Assembly: GCA_021820785.1 (NCBI GenBank)
Contig: JAKADE010000243.1
Location: 1-5,237, forward strand
DNA: 5,237 nt
Source: Pseudomonadota bacterium
GTDB lineage: Bacteria; Pseudomonadota; Gammaproteobacteria; Steroidobacterales; Steroidobacteraceae
Reading direction: 5' to 3'
Shown here: positions 1-5,237 of the stretch, one piece after another
Numbering within the stretch: the stretch's first letter is position 1
Layout: each line of letters opens with the position of its first letter
Position numbers and translations under genes: made by a program
The notes under the pieces: model-generated
Databases searched by the model: none
The model's input: the letters and a program-made list of their open reading frames with translations, nothing else
Told to the model about the DNA's origin: nothing

Positions 1-26
1 CCTGCGACACCCCTGCGAGCCGCTCG

Positions 27-41
27 GCCGGCCTCGCCGGC
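27..41. repeat. Short perfect GC hairpin
   Basis: GCCGGC, a 3-base CTC spacer, then GCCGGC form a perfect 6-bp inverted repeat. No T-run follows on either strand, so it is not an intrinsic terminator by the usual criteria. In DNA this GC-rich it may be a chance dyad. Confidence 0.3.
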
Positions 42-96
42 GCCAATGGGGGCCGTGATCGGCGCGCGCGGTGTGAAAACCGCTCACCATCGGCAC

Positions 97-183
97 CCCA
101 AACACTCTGCCGCCCAGACTCCTAGCTCCCCCCAGCGGCGGTTGAGCTAGAACGAACGGCGTCTGCGGCGCATTGTGTTAGCC
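97..183. repeat. 87-nt imperfect stem-loop, attC-like architecture
   Basis: The two ends fold onto each other in blocks: AACAC (101-105) with GTGTT (175-179); an unpaired spacer; GCCG (109-112) with CGGC (166-169); two unpaired C at 113-114; CAGAC (115-119) with GTCTG (161-165); an asymmetric internal loop; then CTAGCTC (122-128) with GAGCTAG (144-150). Paired outer core, unpaired spacer, inner box with extrahelical bases and variable terminal hairpin is the layout of integron attC sites, and 87 nt lies within their usual size range. The outer boxes only approximate the consensus: GTTAGCC (177-183) matches GTTRRRY at 6 of 7 positions and CCCAAAC (97-103) matches RYYYAAC at 5 of 7. No integrase gene and no second matching site were seen. 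A decayed attC, an unrelated repetitive palindrome or chance are all possible. Confidence 0.3.
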
Positions 184-510
184 GGCCGCTTACCGGCGCG
201 CGTGTCGCTGCGGACCCTGCATGGCCAATGGAAACGCCGAACGAAAGCGGCGCACATGTGGCGGGCGAAAATTGCACACGGTTAAACCTTCTTGGTGCGT
301 TCAGCCCCTTATCGTCTTGGCGGCAACGCAGTCCGCTACAGAGTGTTCGAGATCGATTCTGAGGCTTCTGTGCTGCGCCATAGGGTGACGCATCCGCTGG
401 CTGTTGTCGCGGATGTTCATCCGATCGCAGTGATGGGCCTGGATAGGTGGCGACTGGAGCGGACGAGGTGGAGCCTGCACAAGCGTTGACCCGGCACATG
501 CACTCTGCGT

Positions 511-527
511 GTCGCCCGTCGGGTGGC
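511..527 (+). repeat. Hairpin upstream of the TA promoter
   Basis: GTCGCCC and GGGTGGC are separated by a 3-base GTC loop. They form a 7-bp stem containing two G.U pairs if transcribed on the plus strand. It directly abuts the palindrome at 528-537. No T-tract follows, so terminator function is not supported. Confidence 0.3.
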
Positions 528-537
528 CCTTGCAAGG
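528..537. repeat. Perfect 10-bp palindrome upstream of the TA -35 box
   Basis: CCTTGCAAGG is self-complementary over all ten bases and ends 6 bases before the predicted -35 box of the TA operon. Its sequence is unrelated to the palindrome over the start codon, so if it is a regulatory site it probably binds something else. Function is inferred from position only. Confidence 0.35.
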
Positions 538-543
538 CGGTCA

Positions 544-579
544 TTGACGGCGATGATTGATTCACGTAATTTACGTGAA
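544..579 (+). promoter_or_regulatory. Predicted sigma-70 promoter of the vapBC operon (leaderless)
   Basis: TTGACG at 544-549 matches the -35 consensus at 5 of 6 positions. A 17-base spacer leads to TAATTT at 567-572, a weaker -10 that keeps the important first, second and last bases. Transcription would start about 7 bases after the -10, which falls at or beside the A of the antitoxin ATG (579). No Shine-Dalgarno-like purine run precedes that ATG. Together these point to a leaderless mRNA. This is prediction from sequence; the start site has not been measured. Confidence 0.5.
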
Positions 580-580
580 T
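560..580. promoter_or_regulatory. 21-bp palindromic operator over the antitoxin start codon
   Basis: Two 10-base arms, ATTCACGTAA (560-569) and TTACGTGAAT (571-580), are exact reverse complements around a single central T. The dyad covers the predicted -10 box and the A and T of the ATG start codon. Ribbon-helix-helix antitoxins, alone or bound to their toxin, typically bind such palindromes to repress their own operon. A bound complex here would block RNA polymerase directly. The palindrome is seen directly; that it is bound by the adjacent VapB or VapBC is inference from family behaviour. Confidence 0.72.
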
Positions 581-827
581 GGTGGCCAAGGCGAACATCA
601 CAGTCGCAATCGAGCCCAGGCTTTTGAAGAAGGCACGGGCTGTGGCCGCGCGGCGCGGGCAAAGCGTGAGCGCGCTGCTGGCCGATGAGCTACGCAGGCT
701 TGTCGACGAAGACGGGCGGTATGCCGCGGCGCAGCGGCGGGCTCTGTCGCTCTTTCAGAACCCTTTGCCCCTAGGGGGAGTGCCTCTGCGGCGCGAAGAG
801 TTGCATGAGCGCCGTCGCCTTCGTTGA
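579..827 (+). CDS. vapB: VapB-like ribbon-helix-helix antitoxin
   Basis: This 82-residue protein is the likely antitoxin partner of the PIN-domain toxin directly downstream. The N-terminal half fits a ribbon-helix-helix DNA-binding fold: a beta-strand around residues 5-11 (ANITVAI), a basic helix around 13-26 rich in Lys and Arg, a turn at GQS (27-29), and a second helix around 30-43 (VSALLADELRRLV). The charged C-terminal tail, with GGVPL (66-70) then REELHER (72-78), resembles the toxin-neutralising tails of VapB proteins. The start is ATG 579; a GTG directly after it (582) is an alternative. Neither has a Shine-Dalgarno sequence, which fits leaderless translation. The gene overlaps vapC by 23 nt, implying translational coupling, and the palindrome over its start suggests autoregulation. 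Assignment rests on fold pattern, size and partner, so the symbol means VapB-type rather than a specific orthologue. Confidence 0.85.
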   Translation: MVAKANITVAIEPRLLKKARAVAARRGQSVSALLADELRRLVDEDGRYAAAQRRALSLFQNPLPLGGVPLRREELHERRRLR

Positions 828-1263
828 CAGCAATATCCTGATCTACGCGCACGACCTGGACGCAGGCGTGAAGCGTGAGCGGGCCGTGGCGAAGCTGCGC
901 GAGCTGTGGGCTTCAGGGACGGGTCGCCTGTCCGTCCAGGTGTTACAGGAGTTTTACCTCAACGCGACGCGAAAGCTCGCTACACCCATGGCACGTTCGA
1001 CGGCGCGCGAAGTCATCCAGACGTATGGTGTCTGGATACACCGTGCCACGACGGTCGAAACCGTGACTCGCGCCACGGAAATCGCCGATCTGGCCCGACT
1101 TTCCTTCTGGGACGCGCTCATAGTGGCATCGGCCGAGGAAGCCGGTGCCGAGGAACTCCTGACCGAGGATTTGAGCGACGGCCAGACGATCAGCGGCATC
1201 AAGGTCGTAAACCCCTTAGTGGGTGGCCACGTCGGTTTTGAGGTCCACGACGACGGCCGGTAA
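805..1263 (+). CDS. vapC: VapC-type PIN-domain endoribonuclease toxin
   Basis: This 152-residue protein is a PIN-domain nuclease. VapC toxins cut specific RNAs, often tRNA or rRNA, using Mg2+ or Mn2+ when not neutralised by VapB. The acidic residues of the PIN active site are all present in order: Asp8 in FVDSNILIYAHD, Glu49 in VLQEFY, Asp103 in SFWDALIVASA, and Asp122 in LLTEDLSDG. The protein is therefore predicted to be catalytically intact. Length is slightly above the common 125-145 residues because of a short tail after VVNPL (134-138). The start is ATG 805, preceded by a weak GAAGAG at about 795-800 and lying inside the end of vapB in another frame, so translation is probably coupled to vapB. 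The RNA target cannot be read from sequence. The PIN toxin call is strong; the exact VapC subfamily is not determined. Confidence 0.92.
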   Translation: MSAVAFVDSNILIYAHDLDAGVKRERAVAKLRELWASGTGRLSVQVLQEFYLNATRKLATPMARSTAREVIQTYGVWIHRATTVETVTRATEIADLARLSFWDALIVASAEEAGAEELLTEDLSDGQTISGIKVVNPLVGGHVGFEVHDDGR

Positions 1264-1759
1264 GCGGTTCTCAGGGTCGATCCTGCCTGCCGTTCCAGGG
1301 GTGACGGCGCATGGTGCGCAATCCGGCGCCCAATCTTGTCACCGAGCGCGGCTCATCCTGCCAAGCGCCGCAGCGTGGGACTCAGAGTGCAGGTTGATGA
1401 ATGGCACGTCGGGATTCTTCTGGCGTAGCCCCGTGCTCTTGCGGGTGGCGAGGGTGCGGAGCGTGCGTGGCCATTCGGGGCGCGCTCAGTCGTAAATGTG
1501 CAGCTGGCGCGCGAACACGATTCAGTCTCAAGCGATCCAGAGCCGCGACGATATGCCATTGGGGCGGGAAATTTACGTACGAAACTTAAAAGATCTGGGA
1601 TTTATTCATTTTGTAACTGAAAAATCGAGGATTTATCTGGGAGGAGCCGGGCGGAAGAGGGGTCGCGGTCCTGCCGCGGCATGCGCAGCCGGCCCCGGGA
1701 GATGACGTGCGGGTCCAGGGGGGGCGAGCGCGCGTCTTGCCGGGGCGCACCCTCTCGCG
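1264..1759. other. Non-coding stretch between vapC and pilR ends
   Basis: About 500 bases separate the convergent 3' ends of vapC and pilR. No open frame has a recognisable domain or a good ribosome binding site. One minus-strand frame is free of stops from about 1485 down to about 1335 and has protein-like composition, but it has no suitable start codon and I do not recognise it; it may be a gene remnant or chance. The right part contains an AT-rich patch at about 1565-1640. I found no convincing intrinsic terminator for either operon. The nearest hairpin (CGCGG 1664-1668 with CCGCG 1674-1678) is weak and lacks an adjacent T-run on either strand. Confidence 0.55.
1565..1640. other. AT-rich patch with repeated octamers
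   Basis: This stretch is roughly one third G+C, while flanking DNA is about two thirds. Two octamers each occur twice: ATCTGGGA at 1593-1600 and 1635-1642, and GGATTTAT at 1598-1605 and 1629-1636. A 9-base piece of the TA operator, AATTTACGT, recurs at 1570-1578. No protein match is evident. It could be a remnant of inserted DNA or a regulatory region; the sequence does not decide between these. Confidence 0.4.
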
Positions 1760-3151
1760 TCACTCGATGCCGAGCTTCTTGATCCGGTAGCGCAGCGCGC
1801 GGAAACTCATCCCGAGGAGTTTGGCTGCCGCCGTCTTGTTGTAACGGCTCTTCTCCAACGCCTGCAGGATGGCGTTGCGCTCGATGTCTTCCAGGTGATC
1901 GCCGAGGGCGCCGGAGGCATTGGCGTGCTCCATGGGCGTCAAAGAGGGCGCCGGAGCCCGCGCGGGCGAGCGCAGCTTGATGTGCTCAGCGGTGATCATG
2001 CCTCCGAGGCACAGCGTCAGCGCCCGTTCCAGCACGTTCTCGAGCTCACGGACGTTGCCCGGGAATGGGTAGGCTGCAAGCTGCGCGAGCGCTTCATCGG
2101 AGATGCGCGGCGCAGGGCCGCTCATGCGCTTGCCGAGGCGTGCGAGCACGGTGCGGGCGATCTCCGGAATATCCTCCGGCCGTTCGCGCAACGACGGCAC
2201 GTGCAGCTCGATCACGTTGATGCGGTAGAAGAGGTCCTCGCGGAACTGGCCCTGGGCAACGAGCTCGGCCAGGCTCTTGTGCGTCGCCGAGAGGATGCGC
2301 ACATCGACCTTCTCTTCCTGCGACTCCCCGACCGGACGGACGGTCTTCTCCTGCACGACTCGCAGCAGCTTCACCTGCATGTGCAGCGGCAGATCGGCCA
2401 CCTCGTCGAGAAACAGCGTGCCGCCCTCGGCGGCTTGCACCAGCCCCTTCTTGTCGGCGACCGCGCCGGTGAAGCTGCCGCGCTTGTGGCCGAAGAATTC
2501 GCTCTCCATCAGCTCCGTCGGGATCGCGCCGCAGTTGACGGCGATGAACGGGCGTTCCCGACGGGCGCCGGATTCGTGGATCAGGCGGGCCACCAGTTCC
2601 TTGCCGGTGCCCGATTCGCCCGAGATGTGTACCGGCGCTTCGCTGCGTGCGACCCGACCGATGAGCTCACGCAGCTGCTCCATCGGCACCGAGTGGCCGA
2701 TGAGCCGCGCCCGGCCGGGATCGACGGCCGGTTCGGCCGCCGCGCTCGTGGCGTTCAGGCGGATGGCGTTGTCGATGAGCTTGCGCAGGATGCCGAGGTC
2801 GAGCGGCTTGGAGACGAAGTCGAATGCGCCGAGCTTCAGGGCACGCACGGCCGACTCCACGTTGCCGTGCGCCGTGATGACCGCCACCGGCAGCTGTGCG
2901 CGGTTCTGTTGGATCCAGGCGACCAGGTCCAGGCCGTCGCCATCGGGCAGGCGCATATCCGTGAGGCACAGGTCGAACGGCTCGCCCTTGAGCAACCGCT
3001 GGGCCGTGCTCACGTCGGGTGCCGTGCGGGCGCGCAGGTTCATGCGGCGCAGCGTCAGACTGAGCAGTTCCAGCAGGTCCGGCTCATCGTCGACGATCAG
3101 CACCGTCGGCCGCGGGGCCTCGGTGCGCGCTGCTGTCTGGCTCACGCTCAA
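1760..3151 (-). CDS. pilR: PilR, sigma-54-dependent type IV pilus response regulator
   Basis: This 463-residue NtrC-family activator is the predicted partner of PilS and in relatives drives sigma-54 transcription of the major pilin gene pilA. Domains in order: a receiver at about 15-130 with the acidic pair Asp21/Asp22, phospho-acceptor Asp65 (TDMRLPDGDG), Thr93 and Lys115; an AAA+ sigma-54 interaction domain at about 150-390 with Walker A GESGTGKE (178-185), the sigma-54 contact loop GSFTGA (225-230) and Walker B GTLFLDE (244-250); and a Fis-type helix-turn-helix at about 420-463 (NKTAAAKLLGMSFRALRYRI). GSFTGA replaces the commoner GAFTGA, a change I recall in other PilR proteins and not an inactivating defect. 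The start is TTG 3151, chosen because GGGGAG lies 8 bases upstream; an in-frame GTG at 3145 is spaced less well. TTG overlaps the pilS stop (TTGA), so translation is probably coupled. Length and motifs indicate an intact gene. Confidence 0.94.
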   Translation of the reverse strand: MSVSQTAARTEAPRPTVLIVDDEPDLLELLSLTLRRMNLRARTAPDVSTAQRLLKGEPFDLCLTDMRLPDGDGLDLVAWIQQNRAQLPVAVITAHGNVESAVRALKLGAFDFVSKPLDLGILRKLIDNAIRLNATSAAAEPAVDPGRARLIGHSVPMEQLRELIGRVARSEAPVHISGESGTGKELVARLIHESGARRERPFIAVNCGAIPTELMESEFFGHKRGSFTGAVADKKGLVQAAEGGTLFLDEVADLPLHMQVKLLRVVQEKTVRPVGESQEEKVDVRILSATHKSLAELVAQGQFREDLFYRINVIELHVPSLRERPEDIPEIARTVLARLGKRMSGPAPRISDEALAQLAAYPFPGNVRELENVLERALTLCLGGMITAEHIKLRSPARAPAPSLTPMEHANASGALGDHLEDIERNAILQALEKSRYNKTAAAKLLGMSFRALRYRIKKLGIE

Positions 3152-4782
3152 GCGTCAATCTCCCCTGTCCATCGCTGTGGGTCTGCGAATATCAGCCGAA
3201 AAATGCTACCGCCGCCGTGACGCGGCTCATAGAGCAGGGTCGCGCCATTGGCCTGGGCGAGCTCCCGGGCGAGGAACAGCCCGAGCCCGGTGCCCCGCCC
3301 GCCGCTGAAGAACGGCTCGAAGATACGCTCGACGAGCTCGCTCGGCACCCCGGGGCCCCGATCGGCGACTTCCAGATAGGGCCGGGCACTCGTGCTGCGC
3401 CGGCCACAGATGAGCTCGATGGGTCCGGACGCATCGCTGATGCTGTAGCGCAGGGCGTTTTCGCAGAGGTTCCAGACGATCTGGCGCAGCTGCGCCGGGT
3501 CGAAGCGCACCTCGAGCGCCTGGGCCTCGGTACTGAGGCGCATCCGCTCGCTCGGCCACTGCATGGTCTCGCAGAACTCGGCCATGAAGGCCGCAGTCCA
3601 TTCCTCGAGCGTCAGCCGTTCCGCGCGGGCCGATTCCCGGCGCGAGAGGCGCAGCACGCTCTCGATGATGTGGCTCACGCGCTCGGCGTGCCGTTGGATG
3701 ATCTCGGTGAGGCGCTGCTCTTCGGGGGAGAGGTTCGGGGACTCCCCGAGCAGCTGCCCGGCATGGCTCATCGCTCCGACGGGGTTGCGGATCTCGTGCG
3801 CGATGCTCGCCGAGAGACGGCCCAGGGCGGCGAGCTTGGACTGTTGCACCTTCTCGGCGAGCAGGCTGGTGTCCTCCAGGAACACCAGTACGGGGGCCGG
3901 GTTCGCCTCCCCGAGGGAAGCAAAATGCGCCCGCAGCTCGCGTGAGCCGTCGGGCCCGGCGAAGGTCGGGTCTTCGGCCGGAAACAGCCCGGTGCGGTCG
4001 GTACTCTCGCGCCAGCGCGCGAGCCGTTTCGCCAGCTCGGGCGAGACGCTCTCCAGGGGCGCATCCACCCGCGCAATCTCCGCGCCGAGCAGCCGCGCCG
4101 CCGAGTCGTTCAGCAGCCGGATGCGCGCCTCCGGGTCCACGACGAGGATGCTCTCGCGCAGGTGGCGCACGATGTACTCCGAGAGCTGCGCGAGGTTCGC
4201 CAGGTCGACCTCCTGACGCCGCACGGTGGCCTCGCTGGCGCGCAGCCGGTCGGCGAGCGGCCAGGCGGCCAGTGCGATCGCGAACAGCACCACCCCGAGC
4301 ATCCCGGCGGTGGCAAGCCCGGCCGGCTGCGCGCCGCGCAGTCCCATGAAGAACTGTGGAACGAGTACGGCGATCGTGGCGCCGGCGGCGATGAGGAGTG
4401 CTTCGCGCCGCTCGGCGAGCAGCGTCATGGCGAGCACCGGCAGGGCGAGCAGGATGCCAAAGCCGCTCGCGACCCCGCCGCTCGCGGCGAGGATCAGGCC
4501 GATCGCCACCGAGTCGAGCAGCGAGTTCACGAGCGGCGGCAGAAGTGCGTCCGGGCCGCCCAGGCGCTGACGCAGGATCAACGCCAAACCGGCGCCGAAA
4601 TAGGCCACGCAGGTCGGGACGAACAGTCCCGGATGCGCCACCGGAAGGTAGGGGGTCTTGGCAAACGACAGGACCCCGAGCAGGACCGTCGGCACCAGCA
4701 GCCGGTAGACGTTCAGCCAGCCCGCGACGCGTCGGGCGAGGTCGGACGGGACGGTGGGGCGGGGGGCGGCGCTGGCCGGCAT
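3148..4782 (-). CDS. pilS: PilS, membrane sensor histidine kinase
   Basis: This 544-residue sensor kinase is predicted to sit in the inner membrane and phosphorylate PilR; in Pseudomonas, PilS senses pilin levels within the membrane. Six hydrophobic segments lie at about 25-40, 53-70, 84-100, 104-123, 128-148 and 158-178. A PAS-like region follows at about 195-305, then the dimerisation domain with phospho-acceptor His329 (SIAHEIRNP), and the ATPase domain with N box Asn438/Asn442 (NLCENALRYS), G1 box DRGPGV (474-479), F box IFEPFF (487-492) and G2 box GRGTGLGLF (495-503). All catalytic motifs are present. I chose ATG 4782 over an in-frame ATG at 4875: the extra 31 residues (Cys-, Arg- and Pro-rich, unlike PilS) would span the predicted promoter. 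Neither start has a clear Shine-Dalgarno. The stop overlaps the pilR start by 4 nt, forming an operon read pilS then pilR. Confidence 0.94.
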   Translation of the reverse strand: MPASAAPRPTVPSDLARRVAGWLNVYRLLVPTVLLGVLSFAKTPYLPVAHPGLFVPTCVAYFGAGLALILRQRLGGPDALLPPLVNSLLDSVAIGLILAASGGVASGFGILLALPVLAMTLLAERREALLIAAGATIAVLVPQFFMGLRGAQPAGLATAGMLGVVLFAIALAAWPLADRLRASEATVRRQEVDLANLAQLSEYIVRHLRESILVVDPEARIRLLNDSAARLLGAEIARVDAPLESVSPELAKRLARWRESTDRTGLFPAEDPTFAGPDGSRELRAHFASLGEANPAPVLVFLEDTSLLAEKVQQSKLAALGRLSASIAHEIRNPVGAMSHAGQLLGESPNLSPEEQRLTEIIQRHAERVSHIIESVLRLSRRESARAERLTLEEWTAAFMAEFCETMQWPSERMRLSTEAQALEVRFDPAQLRQIVWNLCENALRYSISDASGPIELICGRRSTSARPYLEVADRGPGVPSELVERIFEPFFSGGRGTGLGLFLARELAQANGATLLYEPRHGGGSIFRLIFADPQRWTGEIDA

Positions 4783-4818
4783 GGCAGTGCAGGAGTCAAA
4801 GGGCGGAAGCCGGCGAGA

Positions 4819-4827
4819 ACTGTAGCA
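4819..4827 (-). promoter_or_regulatory. Possible extended -10 promoter of pilSR
   Basis: On the minus strand, TGCTACAGT (4827 down to 4819) combines an extended -10 TG with TACAGT, which matches TATAAT at 4 of 6 positions. No good -35 box is visible at 17 bases upstream, as expected for extended -10 promoters. Transcription would start near 4812, giving a leader of about 30 nt before ATG 4782. This supports the shorter PilS start. Single-motif prediction. Confidence 0.35.
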
Positions 4828-4888
4828 TCGGAACGCACGGCACACCGGGATGGGCGTCGCAGCGCCGCCCCCCATTTAGGTGGATTTA

Positions 4889-4918
4889 TTGGCAGGGCGG
4901 GACGAATTTGGCCACAAT
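4889..4918 (+). promoter_or_regulatory. Predicted sigma-70 promoter of sucC
   Basis: TTGGCA at 4889-4894 matches the -35 consensus at 5 of 6 positions. An 18-base spacer leads to CACAAT at 4913-4918, which matches the -10 consensus at 4 of 6. The start site would be near 4925, leaving a leader of about 35 nt before the sucC ATG. It is divergent from the pilSR promoter, with about 60-65 bp between the two core elements. Confidence 0.45.
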
Positions 4919-4959
4919 CGGGTGTTTAACGCCTTCGGTCAGGACTGCAAGAGCGAACA

Positions 4960-5237
<278 letters not shown>

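Larger units (their letters stand above)
1..559. other. Non-coding stretch upstream of the TA operon
   Basis: I see no convincing gene here. Open frames on both strands lack a ribosome binding site, a recognisable domain or plausible protein-like composition. One plus-strand frame is open from the left edge to a TAG at 148-150, and one minus-strand frame starts at ATG 90 and runs off the left edge; neither is recognisable. What the stretch does hold is inverted repeats: a GCCGGC-CTC-GCCGGC hairpin (27-41), a composite stem-loop (97-183), a hairpin (511-527) and a 10-bp palindrome (528-537). A 7-bp direct repeat, CCTGCGA, occurs at 1-7 and 12-18. The lack of genes and richness in dyads fit an accessory or degenerated region more than a core operon leader. 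Confidence 0.6.

Noticed and set aside
281..287. GTTAAAC, an exact match to the attC GTTRRRY core
   Set aside because: No complementary partner box or stem structure lies at an attC-like distance on either side, so a 7-base match alone is not meaningful.
122..601. 159-codon minus-strand open frame across the upstream region
   Set aside because: Low-complexity, Ser/Ala/Arg-rich composition, no domain or ribosome binding site, and it runs through the stem-loop and across the vapB operator.
1335..1485. Stop-free minus-strand frame containing DVPFINLHSES
   Set aside because: Protein-like in composition but with no suitable start codon and no recognised family; at about 48 codons it is not beyond chance in GC-rich DNA.
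1664..1678. CGCGG/CCGCG hairpin as terminator of pilR
   Set aside because: The stem is only 5 bp and no T-run follows on the minus strand; the nearest T-run (1624-1620) is some 40 bases away.
1895..3308. Long plus-strand open frames opposite pilR and pilS
   Set aside because: These are antisense shadows of GC-rich coding sequence: composition is Arg/Ala/Gly/His-rich or Ser/Arg-rich with no domain, while the minus strand encodes complete, motif-rich proteins.
4783..4875. Longer PilS start at ATG 4875, adding 31 residues
   Set aside because: The extra segment is Cys/Arg/Pro-rich and unlike PilS N-termini, has no ribosome binding site, and overlaps the predicted extended -10 box. Starting at 4782 gives a typical PilS length.
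4889..4912. Possible sigma-54 site (TTGGCAGGGCG) upstream of sucC
   Set aside because: The GG element resembles the -24 box, but no GC-type -12 box (TTGC) follows at the required spacing; sigma-70 boxes explain the region better.

Overview
The window is GC-rich (about two thirds G+C) and reads as a gammaproteobacterial chromosome. The best organism clue is gene order. A PilS/PilR two-component pair (minus strand) stands head to head with sucC (plus strand). From general knowledge, pilS-pilR beside sucCD is typical of Xanthomonadales and related deep-branching gammaproteobacteria. No species can be named from this sequence alone.

Layout. Bases 1-559 carry no convincing gene. They hold several inverted repeats, including an 87-base imperfect stem-loop at 97-183 whose architecture resembles an integron attC site, although its core boxes are not canonical. 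Bases 560-1263 hold a compact type II toxin-antitoxin operon: a ribbon-helix-helix antitoxin (VapB-like) overlapping a PIN-domain ribonuclease toxin (VapC) by 23 nt. Its upstream edge has a near-perfect 21-bp palindrome that covers both a predicted -10 box and the antitoxin start codon, which suggests a self-repressed, leaderless transcript. Bases 1264-1759 are again without a recognisable gene, with a sharply AT-rich patch at about 1565-1640. Bases 1760-4782 (minus strand) encode PilS then PilR, which overlap by 4 nt in a TTGA junction. Bases 4783-4959 are the divergent pilS/sucC promoter region. Bases 4960-5237 are the first 92 codons of sucC, cut by the window edge.

How the parts work together. 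PilS is a six-transmembrane histidine kinase that phosphorylates PilR, a sigma-54 enhancer-binding activator whose classic target is the major type IV pilin gene pilA (not in this window). SucC is the beta subunit of succinyl-CoA synthetase (TCA cycle) and is only a positional neighbour. The TA module and its non-coding flanks look like an accessory insertion downstream of pilR, where core type IV pilus genes might otherwise be expected. I saw no previously undescribed multi-gene system. The most interesting features are the start-codon-spanning operator of the TA operon and the attC-like stem-loop beside it.
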